Assembly (NCBI RefSeq): GCF_018417635.1
Contig: NZ_CP071007.1
Location: 5,146,501-5,210,500 of the forward strand
Length of the DNA stretch: 64,000 nt
From: Pseudomonas sp. SORT22
Lineage (GTDB): Bacteria > Pseudomonadota > Gammaproteobacteria > Pseudomonadales > Pseudomonadaceae
Reading direction: 5' to 3'
Shown here: in pieces, positions 1 through 12,466 of the stretch
Layout: each line of letters starts with the position of its first letter
How positions within the stretch are numbered: the first letter of the stretch is position 1
Notes under the pieces: generated by a model
What the model was told of the DNA's origin: nothing
Database searches by the model: none
What the model saw: the letters and a program-made list of their open reading frames with translations, nothing else
Made by a program: the position numbers and the translations under genes

Positions 1-1756
1 CCGGCACACCGAAGGCTGAATCGCCGACTTCCAGTACGGTCAGGCCGTTGCACTTGCCCACCGCGGCGCCGTCGGTATCGATGAGGATGATGCCGGCCAG
101 CATGTCGTCGAGAATCCGCGCCGACACACGGCCGGTGCGCGTGGCCTTGGCCTTGAGCGCACGTTCGATGTGCCCGGCGTCGGTCATTTCGTCATTGGCC
201 AGGTGGCGGATGAAATCCGCCTCGCTGACCAGCTGGAACAAATCACCAATACGCGCCGACAAACGCCCCTGGTGCTCGGCCAGGCGCGCGCTGTAGGTCG
301 CCAGGCGCGCCACCGCGTCGGCGCTCAGCGGCGCCATGCCCTCCTCGCTGGTGCGGGTCTTGAGCAACTGGGCGAACTGCTCCAGGCTCTCGTCGACCAT
401 GGGGATGTCTTCGTCGAAGTCGACCAGCACCCGGAACATCTCCTGGAAGTCCGGATCGTGATCCTGCAGGGCGTAGTACAGCTGGCGCGCACCGATGATC
501 ACCACCTTGATGTTCAGCGGGATCATCTGCGGGTTGAGGGTCACGGTGGCCAGGCGGCCGAACTCGCCCAACGGCGATTCCATCTTCAGCTTGCGCGACT
601 GCAGGGCGCGCTTGAGCGCGTCCCAGACAAACGGCTCGCTGAGCATCTTCTCGGCTTCCAGAATCAGGAAGCCGCCGTTGGCCCGGTGCAGGGCCCCCGG
701 GCGCAGTTGCCGATAGGTGGTGTACAACGCGCCCTGGTCGGTGCTGTATTCGATACGGCCGAACAGGTTGTCGTAGGTCGGGTGCGGCTCGAACACCACC
801 GGCGCCCCGCCGCTGGCGTGATGGCCGACCACCAGGCTCGGTGCGTACTGCTCTTCGAGCAGCTTGCGCGCCTGGGCGTCGGTCTTGCTGTCATCAACCA
901 GTTGCTCGACCACGGTGCGCAGCAGGTAGACCTGCATGGCTTGCAGGTAGGCACAGACGGCGGCGTTCTCGGCGTACTTCTCAGACAGCGGCGCCAGCAA
1001 TGGCTGCAAGGCCAGGGTGATGGTTTCTTCGTTGAGCTGACGCAGCTGGTTGCTCGATTCACGCTTCCATTGCGGCAGGCTCGCCAGTTCTTCGTTGAGG
1101 CGTTCTTCCAGCGCGGCGATATCGTCGTGGAAACGCTCGCGCTCGGCTTCCGGCAGCTGCGCAAATTCCGCTTCGTCCAGCGCCTTGCCGTCGGCCATCG
1201 GGGTGAAGGCAACGTTGCTGCTGTCGCGGTACAGGGCCACGTCCTTTTCCAGCGAGGCGCGCTCGATCACATCCAGGGCACGGTCGTATCGCTGGTTGAA
1301 GGCGCGGTCGATGGCGCTTTTCTTCTGCTGGTAGGACGGGTGCTCGAACACTGCCGGAAAGGTTGCCAACAGGTTGTCGATCAGGCCACCGATGTCGCTG
1401 ATGAACGCACCGGCGCTGCCCGGTGGCAACTCCAGCGCGCGCGGCTCGCGTGGCTCGTCGTAGTTGTTGACATAGACCCAGTCCGAGGGCGTTTGCAGGC
1501 GCTTGCCTTCGGCCTTGAGGTAGCGTTTGACGAACGAGAAACGACCAGTGCCGGGCTCGCCCATGACGAAGACGTTATACCCGGGACGCGGCATGGCGAC
1601 GCCGAACTGCAAGGCTTCGACTGCACGCTCCTGGCCAAGCACACCGCGAAAAGGCTCCAGATCATTGGTGGTGGAAAAAGCGAACTGTTCAGCGGAAAAC
1701 GGCCGGGTCAGGGCTTCGGGCGCAAGACGCAGGCTCGCAGCGACAGGATCGGGCAT
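1..1756 (-). CDS. Lon-family ATP-dependent protease (LonB/YcbZ-like), C-terminus cut by window edge
   Basis: Reading leftwards from ATG at 1756, the frame stays open to the window edge, giving 585 codons. It starts MPDPVAASLRLAPEALTRPF. A nucleotide-binding loop GEPGTGRFS lies at about residues 66-74, with Arg where a classical Walker A has Lys. The last visible residues (NGLTVLEVGDSAFGVP) match the start of a Lon proteolytic domain, so the Ser-Lys dyad should lie outside the window. The family is the AAA_32/Lon-like protease type of about 800 residues, presumed cytoplasmic protein quality control. No Shine-Dalgarno sequence is obvious. Family assignment is good; the specific substrate is unknown. 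Confidence 0.85.
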   Translation of the reverse strand, partial: MPDPVAASLRLAPEALTRPFSAEQFAFSTTNDLEPFRGVLGQERAVEALQFGVAMPRPGYNVFVMGEPGTGRFSFVKRYLKAEGKRLQTPSDWVYVNNYDEPREPRALELPPGSAGAFISDIGGLIDNLLATFPAVFEHPSYQQKKSAIDRAFNQRYDRALDVIERASLEKDVALYRDSSNVAFTPMADGKALDEAEFAQLPEAERERFHDDIAALEERLNEELASLPQWKRESSNQLRQLNEETITLALQPLLAPLSEKYAENAAVCAYLQAMQVYLLRTVVEQLVDDSKTDAQARKLLEEQYAPSLVVGHHASGGAPVVFEPHPTYDNLFGRIEYSTDQGALYTTYRQLRPGALHRANGGFLILEAEKMLSEPFVWDALKRALQSRKLKMESPLGEFGRLATVTLNPQMIPLNIKVVIIGARQLYYALQDHDPDFQEMFRVLVDFDEDIPMVDESLEQFAQLLKTRTSEEGMAPLSADAVARLATYSARLAEHQGRLSARIGDLFQLVSEADFIRHLANDEMTDAGHIERALKAKATRTGRVSARILDDMLAGIILIDTDGAAVGKCNGLTVLEVGDSAFGVP

Positions 1757-2033
1757 CGGGCTTCCTTACTTCGGCGGGGCGGATGTCAGCATTCTGGCGC
1801 CGTGCGCGTGCACGTTGCAAGGCTCATCGCTGCTAATTGTCGCAGGGGCGAAAAGCCGATCTACGTCAATATTTTCAGGCAATCTTTCGCAATAAATCAC
1901 GGAACCCTTAGATCGTGCCTAAACTCCAAACTGCGCGGCTGGGTAAATAACCGACCCGCCCTGGCAACTGGTCCTACAGATATGCCAGACAACCCTGACC
2001 TTTGGTATGTAATTCTAGAAAGAGAACAATGCT

Positions 2034-2522
2034 ATGAAACGGATTCTTCTGGGTACTCTGTTCACCGCGGTCTCCCTCAATGCCATGGCCCAGGCCCCTG
2101 GCGGACCGGATTGCGGCTGGGGCAACATGCTGTTCGAGGGCCAACGCGGCACACCGGCCCACTTCCTTGCATCCACCACCAACGGCACCTCCGGCAACGC
2201 CACTTTCGGCATGACCTCGGGCACCAACGGCTGCTCGACCAACGCTGCGCTGACCTATGGCGGTAAATCATGGTTCGCCATGAACGGCATGATGAACGAA
2301 CTCTCCGAAGACATGGCCAAGGGTCAAGGTGAAGCACTGACCACCTATGCCGTGGTGCTCGGTGTCGCACCGGAAGATCGCGCGCACTTCGCCGCGGTTA
2401 CCCATCAACACTTCCAGGACATCTTCAAGACCGCCGATGTCACGGCTGAAGATGTACACAGCAACACCCTCGCAGTGCTGAAAAGCGATCCACGCCTGGC
2501 CAAGTACGTCACCCAGGCTTAA
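2034..2522 (+). CDS. DUF3015 family exported protein
   Basis: The 162-residue protein begins with a clear signal peptide (MKRILLGTLFTAVSLNAMAQA) and is preceded by AGAAAGAG 9 bases before the ATG. The mature part is rich in Gly, Asn and Thr (PGGPDCGWGNMLFEGQRG) with Cys in two places, as in DUF3015 periplasmic proteins. No enzymatic motif is visible and the function of the family is unknown. It stands alone and is followed by an intrinsic terminator, so it is probably monocistronic. Confidence 0.8.
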   Translation: MKRILLGTLFTAVSLNAMAQAPGGPDCGWGNMLFEGQRGTPAHFLASTTNGTSGNATFGMTSGTNGCSTNAALTYGGKSWFAMNGMMNELSEDMAKGQGEALTTYAVVLGVAPEDRAHFAAVTHQHFQDIFKTADVTAEDVHSNTLAVLKSDPRLAKYVTQA

Positions 2523-2532
2523 GCTCGGCCCA

Positions 2533-2560
2533 CCCGCCCCTTCACCGGGGCGGGTTGTTG
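2533..2560 (+). terminator. Intrinsic terminator after the DUF3015 gene
   Basis: An eight-base-pair GC stem (CCCGCCCC / GGGGCGGG) with a six-base loop is followed by TTGTTGT, 10 bases after the stop codon. Confidence 0.75.
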
Positions 2561-2599
2561 TCCGCCTCTATCGGCATCATTCAGACTTAGTTGCCCGAC

Positions 2600-4453
2600 A
2601 TGCTCAAACGCCTTGCCTACCTGGCGCTCTGTGCCTGCGCCCCGCTGCATGCTGCCCCTTCATTCGATGAAGCACGCCTTAAGCAACTGGCGGCCGACCG
2701 CTACTGGATCGCCCTCGGCCATTACGAGACGGCCAAGCTGGGCGGCTGGCGCAGCTATGTCGATGACCAACGCTTCTTTCTTGCCCAGGACGGTGCCCAT
2801 CACCCCGACCAGGAGCTGCGCGCCACCGTCAAGGCGCTGTACGCACCGGCGAGCCTGGGCGACAAACATGCCCAGTGCGTGTTCCCGGCACGTACCCGCT
2901 GGCTGCGCGAGCAGTTGCAACTGGACGACCTGCCGAGCCCGGACTGCAAGGACTACACCCAGTGGTTCAAGGACGTCTCGCCGCACAGTGCGGTGATGAT
3001 CTTCCCGGCCGCCTACCTCAACAGCCCCTCGTCGATGTTCGGCCATACCCTGCTACGCATCGACCAGGCCGACGTGCAGAGCAACGAAACCGCCCTGCTC
3101 AGCTACGCGATCAACTTCGGCGCCTATATCGAAGGCAGCGACAACAGCATCCTCTATGCCTGGAAGGGCCTGATGGGCGGCTACCCGGGCCTGTTCGCCC
3201 TGGTGCCCTACCAAGAGAAACTCTCCGAGTACCGTAGCCTGGAAAACCGCGACCTGTGGGAATACCGGCTGAACCTGACCCCGGAAGAAACCGGGCGCAT
3301 GGTCGAGCACGTCTGGGAACTCAAGCAGATCCAGTTCGACTACTTCTTCTTCGACGAAAACTGCTCCTACCGCCTGCTCGAGCTGCTGCAGGTGGCGCGC
3401 CCGAGCCTGGACCTGACTTCGCAGTTCCCGCTGACCGCGATCCCCACCGACACGGTCAAGGCGGTCAAGCAGGCCGGCCTGGTCGAGCGTATCGACTACC
3501 GGCCGTCGCGCGAGCGCGAACTGCTGGAGCGCGCCAAGCCGCTGGAGGCCGAGGAACAGCAACAGGTGCTGGCCGTCAGTGCCGACACCGCGCAGCTACA
3601 GAGCCCCGCGTTCACCGCCCTGCCCCGCGAGCGCCAGGCCCTGGTGCAGGACGCCGCCTACCGCCTGGAGCGTTACCGCGCCAACGGTCAGGAGCGCGAC
3701 CCGGCGCGGACCAAGCGCAGCTTCGAGCTGCTGCGGGCAATCAACCGCAACCCGCCGCCGGAGCTTGAGATCGAGCGCCCCGGCTTGCCTGAGGACGGCC
3801 ACCAGTCACGTACCTGGCAATTGGGCCTGGGCAGCCGCGATGATCGCGCCTACGCCGAATATGGCCTGCGCATGGCCTATCACGACCTCAACGACAACGC
3901 CTACGGCTTCCCCCTCGGCGCACAGATCGAGATCCTCCAGCTCAAGCTGCGCCAGTACGAAGGCAACGACTGGCAGGTGCAGCGTCTGGACCTGGCGACC
4001 ATCCGCTCGCTGACCCCGCGCAACGCCCTGCTGCAACCCTGGTCCTGGCAGGTCGCCGGGGGGCTTGAGCGAGTGCTGGGCAAGCACGGCGACGAGGTGC
4101 TGGTCAGCCACGTCAACGGCGGCGCCGGCGCTACCTGGCAGTTGGCCGATGACGTACTGGGCTTTGCCCTGGGCACGGTGCGCGTCGAGCACAACAATGA
4201 CTTCGCCGGCTTCATTGCGCCGGCTGCAGGCTTCAATACCGGGATGCTGTGGCGCAACCCGCTGGGCAACCTGAGCGTCGAGGCCAAGGCCGACTACTTC
4301 ACCAATGGCGAGGTGCGCCGTAGCCTGAGTCTGAATCAGCAGTGGGAGCTGTCCCGCGATCTGGGTGTACGTTTGAGTGCCAGCCGCGACTTCAGCAAGC
4401 TTGCGTCAGCGCAGAACGAGGTGATGCTGGAGCTCAAGTGGTATCACTATTAG
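2600..4453 (+). CDS. DUF4105 (Lnb N-terminal-like) exported protein
   Basis: A 617-residue protein with a short signal peptide (MLKRLAYLALCACAPLHA). The ATG at 2600 is preferred because it puts the signal peptide at the N-terminus; an in-frame TTG at 2591 adds three residues. The central part holds the DUF4105 features: SPSSMFGHTLLRID at about residues 140-155 and DENCSYRLLELL at about 255. Such Ser/His/Cys motifs suggest a papain-like (NlpC/P60-related) fold in the periplasm or outer membrane; this is known of the family, not shown here. The C-terminal third looks beta-rich, ending in aromatic Tyr-His-Tyr. Its substrate is unknown. Confidence 0.8.
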   Translation: MLKRLAYLALCACAPLHAAPSFDEARLKQLAADRYWIALGHYETAKLGGWRSYVDDQRFFLAQDGAHHPDQELRATVKALYAPASLGDKHAQCVFPARTRWLREQLQLDDLPSPDCKDYTQWFKDVSPHSAVMIFPAAYLNSPSSMFGHTLLRIDQADVQSNETALLSYAINFGAYIEGSDNSILYAWKGLMGGYPGLFALVPYQEKLSEYRSLENRDLWEYRLNLTPEETGRMVEHVWELKQIQFDYFFFDENCSYRLLELLQVARPSLDLTSQFPLTAIPTDTVKAVKQAGLVERIDYRPSRERELLERAKPLEAEEQQQVLAVSADTAQLQSPAFTALPRERQALVQDAAYRLERYRANGQERDPARTKRSFELLRAINRNPPPELEIERPGLPEDGHQSRTWQLGLGSRDDRAYAEYGLRMAYHDLNDNAYGFPLGAQIEILQLKLRQYEGNDWQVQRLDLATIRSLTPRNALLQPWSWQVAGGLERVLGKHGDEVLVSHVNGGAGATWQLADDVLGFALGTVRVEHNNDFAGFIAPAAGFNTGMLWRNPLGNLSVEAKADYFTNGEVRRSLSLNQQWELSRDLGVRLSASRDFSKLASAQNEVMLELKWYHY

Positions 4454-4541
4454 CAAGGCCCCAATACCTTGATCACATCCTTTTGACACGCCGCCGACAA
4501 TTGCCCGCCTAGACTTTCCCTGGCAAGCGGAGAGTCTGAAT

Positions 4542-4898
4542 ATGCGGCGGTACTGGCTGGTAATGGTGGTAATGGGTGTGCTCACAGGTTGCCAGACAAC
4601 CCATGAGCAATTGATCAATCAAGGTTACCCACCGGCCTATGCCGATGGCTTCCAGGACGGTTGCAGCAGCGGTCGCCAGGCCGCCGGGGTGATGGCCGGG
4701 GACTTTCGCAAAGACGTGCCGCGCTACCTGCACAACCGCCAGTACGAGTCCGGCTGGGACGACGGCTTTCGCCAGTGCCACGCCATGCAGGAGAACCAGG
4801 ACCTGCAGGAGTATCGCGCCCGTCATTGGGATGAGCGCGATGAGCAGTGGCAGGAAGAAAAGGATCGCGACGCCGCGCGCGCCTATCGACACAAATAG
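4542..4898 (+). CDS. Small outer-membrane-type lipoprotein of unknown function
   Basis: The 118-residue protein has a classical lipobox (MVVMGVLTGC, modified Cys at residue 17) after a short positively charged N-terminus, and GGAGAG upstream of the ATG. The mature part carries a repeated glycine/aspartate pattern (YADGFQDGCSSGR and YESGWDDGFRQC), reminiscent of glycine-zipper-like modules. The C-terminal 30 residues are strongly charged and probably helical. It stands alone between the DUF4105 gene and convergent gdhA. I do not recognise a specific function. Confidence 0.75.
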   Translation: MRRYWLVMVVMGVLTGCQTTHEQLINQGYPPAYADGFQDGCSSGRQAAGVMAGDFRKDVPRYLHNRQYESGWDDGFRQCHAMQENQDLQEYRARHWDERDEQWQEEKDRDAARAYRHK

Positions 4899-4937
4899 GC
4901 CGCAAGCACCCGAGGTCGTCGCCGTCGAGCCCGAGAC

Positions 4938-6302
<1,365 letters not shown>

Positions 6303-6412
6303 TTATGTTTTTTCCTCGACTTTACCAAGAAGCCACGGCACCGCAACAGGGCGCAATGTCGTTTTTATGAAATTAAATGGTGCATTTGTATAAGTGTATA
6401 CATGTTAAGCCG

Positions 6413-6440
6413 TATCGCGAGGCAAGCCCGCTCCTACAGG
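6413..6440. repeat. REP element (P. putida type), single copy
   Basis: TATCGCGAGGCAAGCCCGCT plus CCTACAGG, one arm of the REP family that recurs in this window at 13771, 39312, 43001, 45244, 51281 and 61434. It lies in the 232-base gap between gdhA and the ettA terminator. Confidence 0.8.
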
Positions 6441-6460
6441 GCCGGGGTAAATTTCGGGCA

Positions 6461-6487
6461 AAAAAAACGGGACCCGAAGGCCCCGTT
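6461..6487 (-). terminator. Intrinsic terminator of ettA
   Basis: Read on the minus strand: AACGGGGCC-TTCG-GGTCCCGTT followed by a run of eight T, 21 bases after the ettA stop. The stem has one internal wobble, with a UUCG tetraloop. Confidence 0.9.
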
Positions 6488-6507
6488 TCAGTGCAAACCC
6501 CTGAGGG

Positions 6508-8172
<1,665 letters not shown>

Positions 8173-8439
8173 GGAAAAACCTAGCGTCAGAGACGAAAAA
8201 ATAGAAACGAAACAGATGAAGGGCGCCGTGGCGCCCAGGAAAGGGCCAAAGCTACCGTAATGCGCCGGGTTGGGCAAACCGCCGACGAACAGGGCTGGCA
8301 CTTTGCCACGTTTGCGGGCATGCTAGCCGCCCTTCGGGCGTCCGGCTTATAGTGCGCAACCGGAGCCGTCGCCAGGAACGCGGCACTTGCCAACCAGCAG
8401 CTCTAAACCTGCCATCCAGCCATACCGCAGGATCAACGT

Positions 8440-11400
8440 TTGACCAATCTCACTCAGCCGTCATCCCTGCGCAAGCCGGCCACTGCGTCAGGCTCGCCGC
8501 TGCGCGGCTCATTGAAAGGCGCGCTGGCCCTGTTGGTGCTGTTGCTGCTGGGCCTGCTGCTGTGGCAGTTGATCGCCCAGTTCCGTCATACCCAGGCTGA
8601 CCAGTACCAGCACAGCCTGAACGCCAGCGCCGAGCTCGCCGACCACATGAGCCTGAACATGGCGCTCAAGGCCCAGGTGGCGCTCAACCAGATCCAGCCC
8701 TACCGCTCATCGCCTGCCCCTGAGCAACTGGCGCAGGTCATCGCGCAACTGCGCCAGCAGCAGCCCAAGCTGCTCAGCGTCGCCTGGATTGGTGCCGATG
8801 GCAGCCTGCAGGCCGACAGCCTGAAGGATACACCCGATTACCAGGCACTGGACGAACTGCTGCGACTCAACCAGGGCCGCGACTTCTATTACAGCAACAG
8901 TGCCGACAACCAGCAGGTCTACCTGTTGCTGCGCCAGCCGGGCGAGGCGCCCAGCGGCTACTGGTTCCTGCGCCTGGCCCCGGGTTACTACAGCGACCTG
9001 ACCAACCACCTGGACCGCCCCAATCACCCGTTGTGGCTGCTGGAAAACAGCCGCACCGGCGAGATCATCAACCGCCATCAGCCGACCCCCGGCAGCGACG
9101 AGCCGCTGCAAAGCGTGATGCTGGCGTTCCTCGACAACAGTACCTGGCAACTGCGCGGCCTGTTCGATGCCGGCCTTGCCCGCCAGCAACTGCTGCCGGC
9201 GCTGATCGGCAAATGCATGCTCGGGCTGTTCTGCGCGCTGATCCCGCTGCTGGCGCTGATCAACATGCGCCGCCGCCATCGCCTGCTGCAGGAAAGCCGC
9301 CGACGCTATCACGATATCTTCGAAGGCACCGGGGTCGCCCTGTGCGTGCTAGATCTCTCGGGCCTGCCCGGCCAGCTCGAGCGCTATCGCCTGCGCAGCC
9401 GCCCGGCGCTGGAACAGCGCCTGGCTTTCGACCAGCCATTGCGGCGGATTTTGCTCCAGGAGCTGAAAGTCACCGAGGTCAACCAGGTGGCCTTGCAACT
9501 GCTGGGCGTCAACTGTTGCGACAGTGCCTGGCAACGCCTGGTCGAAGGCTCGCAGACCGGCAACGAAGGCATCGGCATCCAGCTCCTCGGGGCGATCCTC
9601 GACAACCAGCAGCAGCTGGAGCTGGAAGTGCGCCTGCCGGTGCCCGGTGGCGACGACCTGCACCTGTGGCTGATGGTGCGTTTCCCGCAGCAGCGCCGCG
9701 ATTACCAGGCAGTGATCCTCAGCATCAGCGACATCACCAGCCGCAAGCAGGTCGAGCTGTCGTTGCTCGAGCGCGAAAGCTTCTGGTCGGATGTGGTGCG
9801 CACCGTGCCCGACCAGTTGTACGTCCAGGACGTGCATAGCCAGCTGATGATCTTCAGCAACCGCAACCTCGGCCAGACCCTGGGTTACAGCCGCACCGAG
9901 CTTGCGCAGATGGGCGACCATTTCTGGGAGGTGCTGCTGCACCCGGACGACGCCCAGCTCTATCACCAGTTGCGCCAGCAGCAACGCGATTCGGGCTACG
10001 TCGAGCAACTGCATTGCCAGCTGCGCTTCCGTCACCACGACCAGCGCTGGCTGCGTTTCGACATCCGCGAGCAGGCCCTGACCCGCGACAGCGCAGGTTG
10101 CGTGACGCGGATCATCGGCGTCGGCAAGGACGTTACCGAGCAGATCGAGGCCAGCGAGTCTCTGCGCGACAGCGAACAGCGCTACCGCATGCTCGCCGAA
10201 AGTATCAGCGACGTGATCTTCTCCACCGACAGCCAGTTGCAACTGAACTACGTCAGCCCGTCGATCCAGGCGGTGCTGGGCTTTGAAGTGGAGTGGATTT
10301 TCGAGAACGGCTGGCACTCGACCATCGCCAACCCGGCCCAGCTCAACGGTATCTACAGCCTGGTCGAGCGGGTCAACAAGGCCCTGGGCGACCCCGAACA
10401 GATGGAACTGCTGCGCACCCAGTTGCCAACCCAGCTGTTCCTGTTCGATTGCCTGCGCGCCGACGGCCGCAAGATCCCGATCGAGCTGCGCCTGGTGCTG
10501 GTCTGGGATGACCAGGAGCGCTTCGAGGGCATCCTTGGCGTGGGCCGCGACATCAGCCAGCAACGCCGCGCCGAGAAAGACCTGCGCATGGCCGCCACGG
10601 TGTTCGAGCACTCGACCTCGGCGATCCTCATTACCGACCCGGCCGGCTACATCGTCCAGGCCAACGAAGCCTTCAGCCGCGTCAGCGGCTATGCCGTGGC
10701 CGACGTGCTGGACCAGTTGCCGAGCCTGCTGACCGTCGATGAGCACCAGGATGCACACCTGCGCTACGTGCTCAAACAGCTGCACCAGCGCGGCACCTGG
10801 GAAGGTGAAGTGTGGCTCAAGCGCCGCAGCGGCGAACATTACCCGGCCTGGGTCGGCATTACCGCGGTGCTCGACGATGAAGGCGACCTGGCCAGCTACG
10901 TGTGCTTCTTTACCGACATCAGCGAGCGCAAGGCCAGCGAACAGCGCATCCATCGCCTGGCCTACTACGACGCCCTGACCCACTTGCCCAACCGCACCCT
11001 GTTCCAGGACCGCCTGCACACTGCCCTGCAGCAAGCCGAGCGACAAAAGGCCTGGGTGGTGCTGATGTTCCTCGACCTCGACCGCTTCAAGCCGATCAAC
11101 GACTCTCTCGGCCATGCCGCGGGCGACCGCATGCTCAAGGACATGGCCGAGCGCCTGCTCGACTGCGTCGATGACGACGACACCGTGGCGCGCATGGGCG
11201 GCGACGAGTTCACCTTGCTGCTGCAACCGCGCGCCACCCGCGAAATGGCCCTGAACCGGGCCATTCACGTGGCCGAGCAGATCCTTGGCAGCCTGGTGCG
11301 GCCATTCGTGCTGGAGAACCGCGAGTTCTTCGTCACCGCCAGTATCGGCATCGCCCTGAGCCCGCAGGACGGCAGCGAACTCAGCCAGTTGATGAAGAAC

Positions 11401-12270
11401 GCCGACACCGCCATGTACCACGCCAAGGAGCGCGGCAAGAACAACTTCCAGTTCTACCAGGCCGACATGAACGCCAGTGCCCTGGAGCGCCTGGAGCTGG
11501 AAAGCGACCTGCGCCATGCCCTGGAGCAGAACGAATTCATCCTCTATTACCAGCCGCAGTTCAGCGGCGACGGCAAGCGCCTGACCGGTGCCGAGGCGTT
11601 GCTGCGCTGGCGTCATCCACGGCGCGGGCTGGTACCGCCGGGGGATTTCATCCCGGTGATCGAGGAGTTGGGCCTGGTGGTCGATGTCGGCGACTGGGTA
11701 CTCAAGGAAGCCAGCCGCCAGCTCAAGGCCTGGCACCAGGCCAAGGTGCGGGTGCCGAAGGTGTCGGTGAACATTTCGGCGCGGCAATTCTCCGACGGTC
11801 AACTGGGCGAGCGCATCGCCACCATCCTCAAGGAAACCGGCCTGCCGCCGGCATGCCTGGAGCTGGAGCTGACCGAAAGTATCCTGATGCGCGAGGTCAA
11901 CGAGGCCATGGTGATCCTCGACAGCCTGAAGAACCTCGGCCTGAGCATCGCCGTTGACGACTTCGGCACCGGCTATTCGTCGCTCAACTACCTCAAGCAG
12001 TTCCCCATCGACGTGCTGAAGATCGACCGCACCTTCGTCGACGGTCTGCCTGAGGGCGAGCAGGATGCACAGATCGCCCGGGCGATCATCGCCATGGCCC
12101 ACAGCCTGAACCTGGCGGTGATCGCCGAGGGCGTCGAGACCCACGAACAGCTGGAGTTCCTCCGTGAACACGGCTGTGACGAAGTGCAGGGCTACCTGTT
12201 CGGACGACCGATGCCGGCGCATCAGTTCGAGGCGCAGTTCAGCAACGAAACCCTGTTCATGTTCGAATAG
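8440..12270 (+). CDS. morA: MorA-type c-di-GMP cyclase/phosphodiesterase with multiple PAS domains
   Basis: A 1276-residue inner-membrane signalling protein starting at TTG (AGGA 8 bases upstream). The order is: membrane helix at about 26-48, a periplasmic part of about 200 residues, a second helix at about 248-268, then several PAS domains (the last ones near 580-835), a GGDEF domain and an EAL domain. The cyclase motif GGDEF is intact at 920-924. The phosphodiesterase motifs are also intact: EALLRW at 1052, then ELTESILM, DDFGTGYSSL, KIDRTFV and AEGVET, so both activities are possible. MorA controls flagellation timing and biofilm formation in Pseudomonas. Its position directly before glyA matches morA in P. 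putida and P. aeruginosa (from memory), which supports the name. Confidence 0.85.
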   Translation: MTNLTQPSSLRKPATASGSPLRGSLKGALALLVLLLLGLLLWQLIAQFRHTQADQYQHSLNASAELADHMSLNMALKAQVALNQIQPYRSSPAPEQLAQVIAQLRQQQPKLLSVAWIGADGSLQADSLKDTPDYQALDELLRLNQGRDFYYSNSADNQQVYLLLRQPGEAPSGYWFLRLAPGYYSDLTNHLDRPNHPLWLLENSRTGEIINRHQPTPGSDEPLQSVMLAFLDNSTWQLRGLFDAGLARQQLLPALIGKCMLGLFCALIPLLALINMRRRHRLLQESRRRYHDIFEGTGVALCVLDLSGLPGQLERYRLRSRPALEQRLAFDQPLRRILLQELKVTEVNQVALQLLGVNCCDSAWQRLVEGSQTGNEGIGIQLLGAILDNQQQLELEVRLPVPGGDDLHLWLMVRFPQQRRDYQAVILSISDITSRKQVELSLLERESFWSDVVRTVPDQLYVQDVHSQLMIFSNRNLGQTLGYSRTELAQMGDHFWEVLLHPDDAQLYHQLRQQQRDSGYVEQLHCQLRFRHHDQRWLRFDIREQALTRDSAGCVTRIIGVGKDVTEQIEASESLRDSEQRYRMLAESISDVIFSTDSQLQLNYVSPSIQAVLGFEVEWIFENGWHSTIANPAQLNGIYSLVERVNKALGDPEQMELLRTQLPTQLFLFDCLRADGRKIPIELRLVLVWDDQERFEGILGVGRDISQQRRAEKDLRMAATVFEHSTSAILITDPAGYIVQANEAFSRVSGYAVADVLDQLPSLLTVDEHQDAHLRYVLKQLHQRGTWEGEVWLKRRSGEHYPAWVGITAVLDDEGDLASYVCFFTDISERKASEQRIHRLAYYDALTHLPNRTLFQDRLHTALQQAERQKAWVVLMFLDLDRFKPINDSLGHAAGDRMLKDMAERLLDCVDDDDTVARMGGDEFTLLLQPRATREMALNRAIHVAEQILGSLVRPFVLENREFFVTASIGIALSPQDGSELSQLMKNADTAMYHAKERGKNNFQFYQADMNASALERLELESDLRHALEQNEFILYYQPQFSGDGKRLTGAEALLRWRHPRRGLVPPGDFIPVIEELGLVVDVGDWVLKEASRQLKAWHQAKVRVPKVSVNISARQFSDGQLGERIATILKETGLPPACLELELTESILMREVNEAMVILDSLKNLGLSIAVDDFGTGYSSLNYLKQFPIDVLKIDRTFVDGLPEGEQDAQIARAIIAMAHSLNLAVIAEGVETHEQLEFLREHGCDEVQGYLFGRPMPAHQFEAQFSNETLFMFE

Positions 12271-12275
12271 GCAGG

Positions 12276-12358
12276 AAGCTGCAAGCCTTAAGCTACAAGC
12301 GGCAAGTTAGAAGCGTTACGCGTCCGGCCTTTGACTTGCCGCTTGAAGCTTGCAGCTT
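12276..12358. repeat. Nested inverted repeat after morA
   Basis: Two nested perfect arms: AAGCTGCAAGC (12276-12286) with GCTTGCAGCTT (12348-12358), and AAGCGGCAAG (12297-12306) with CTTGCCGCTT (12335-12344). The sequence is built from degenerate copies of the (A)GCTTG(C/A)AGCTT word found between genes in many Pseudomonas. It could act as a weak factor-dependent transcription end or mRNA-stabilising hairpin for morA; there is no T run. Confidence 0.7.
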
Positions 12359-12466
12359 GTCGCTCATGAGCCCCATTTGTCTGCGACATGATGCCCTTTC
12401 ATATGCCAGACAAAAGCTGATGAGGTAGAATGCCCGCCTATTTCAGCACGATCCTTGAGGACCGCC

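Noticed and set aside
170..2266. A 698-codon plus-strand frame over the Lon-like gene
   Set aside because: It is antisense to a well-supported protease gene and runs on into the DUF3015 gene in another frame; composition is that of a shadow frame.
9349..12222. A 957-codon open frame antisense to morA
   Set aside because: It mirrors the coding frame of morA on the other strand, a usual artefact of high GC and third-position bias. Its translation is low-complexity (Gln, Val, Leu, His) with no recognised domain and no ribosome site.
12290..12466. Glycine riboswitch before glyA
   Set aside because: The gap holds a repeat-derived inverted structure, but no tandem glycine-aptamer-like sequence is seen.
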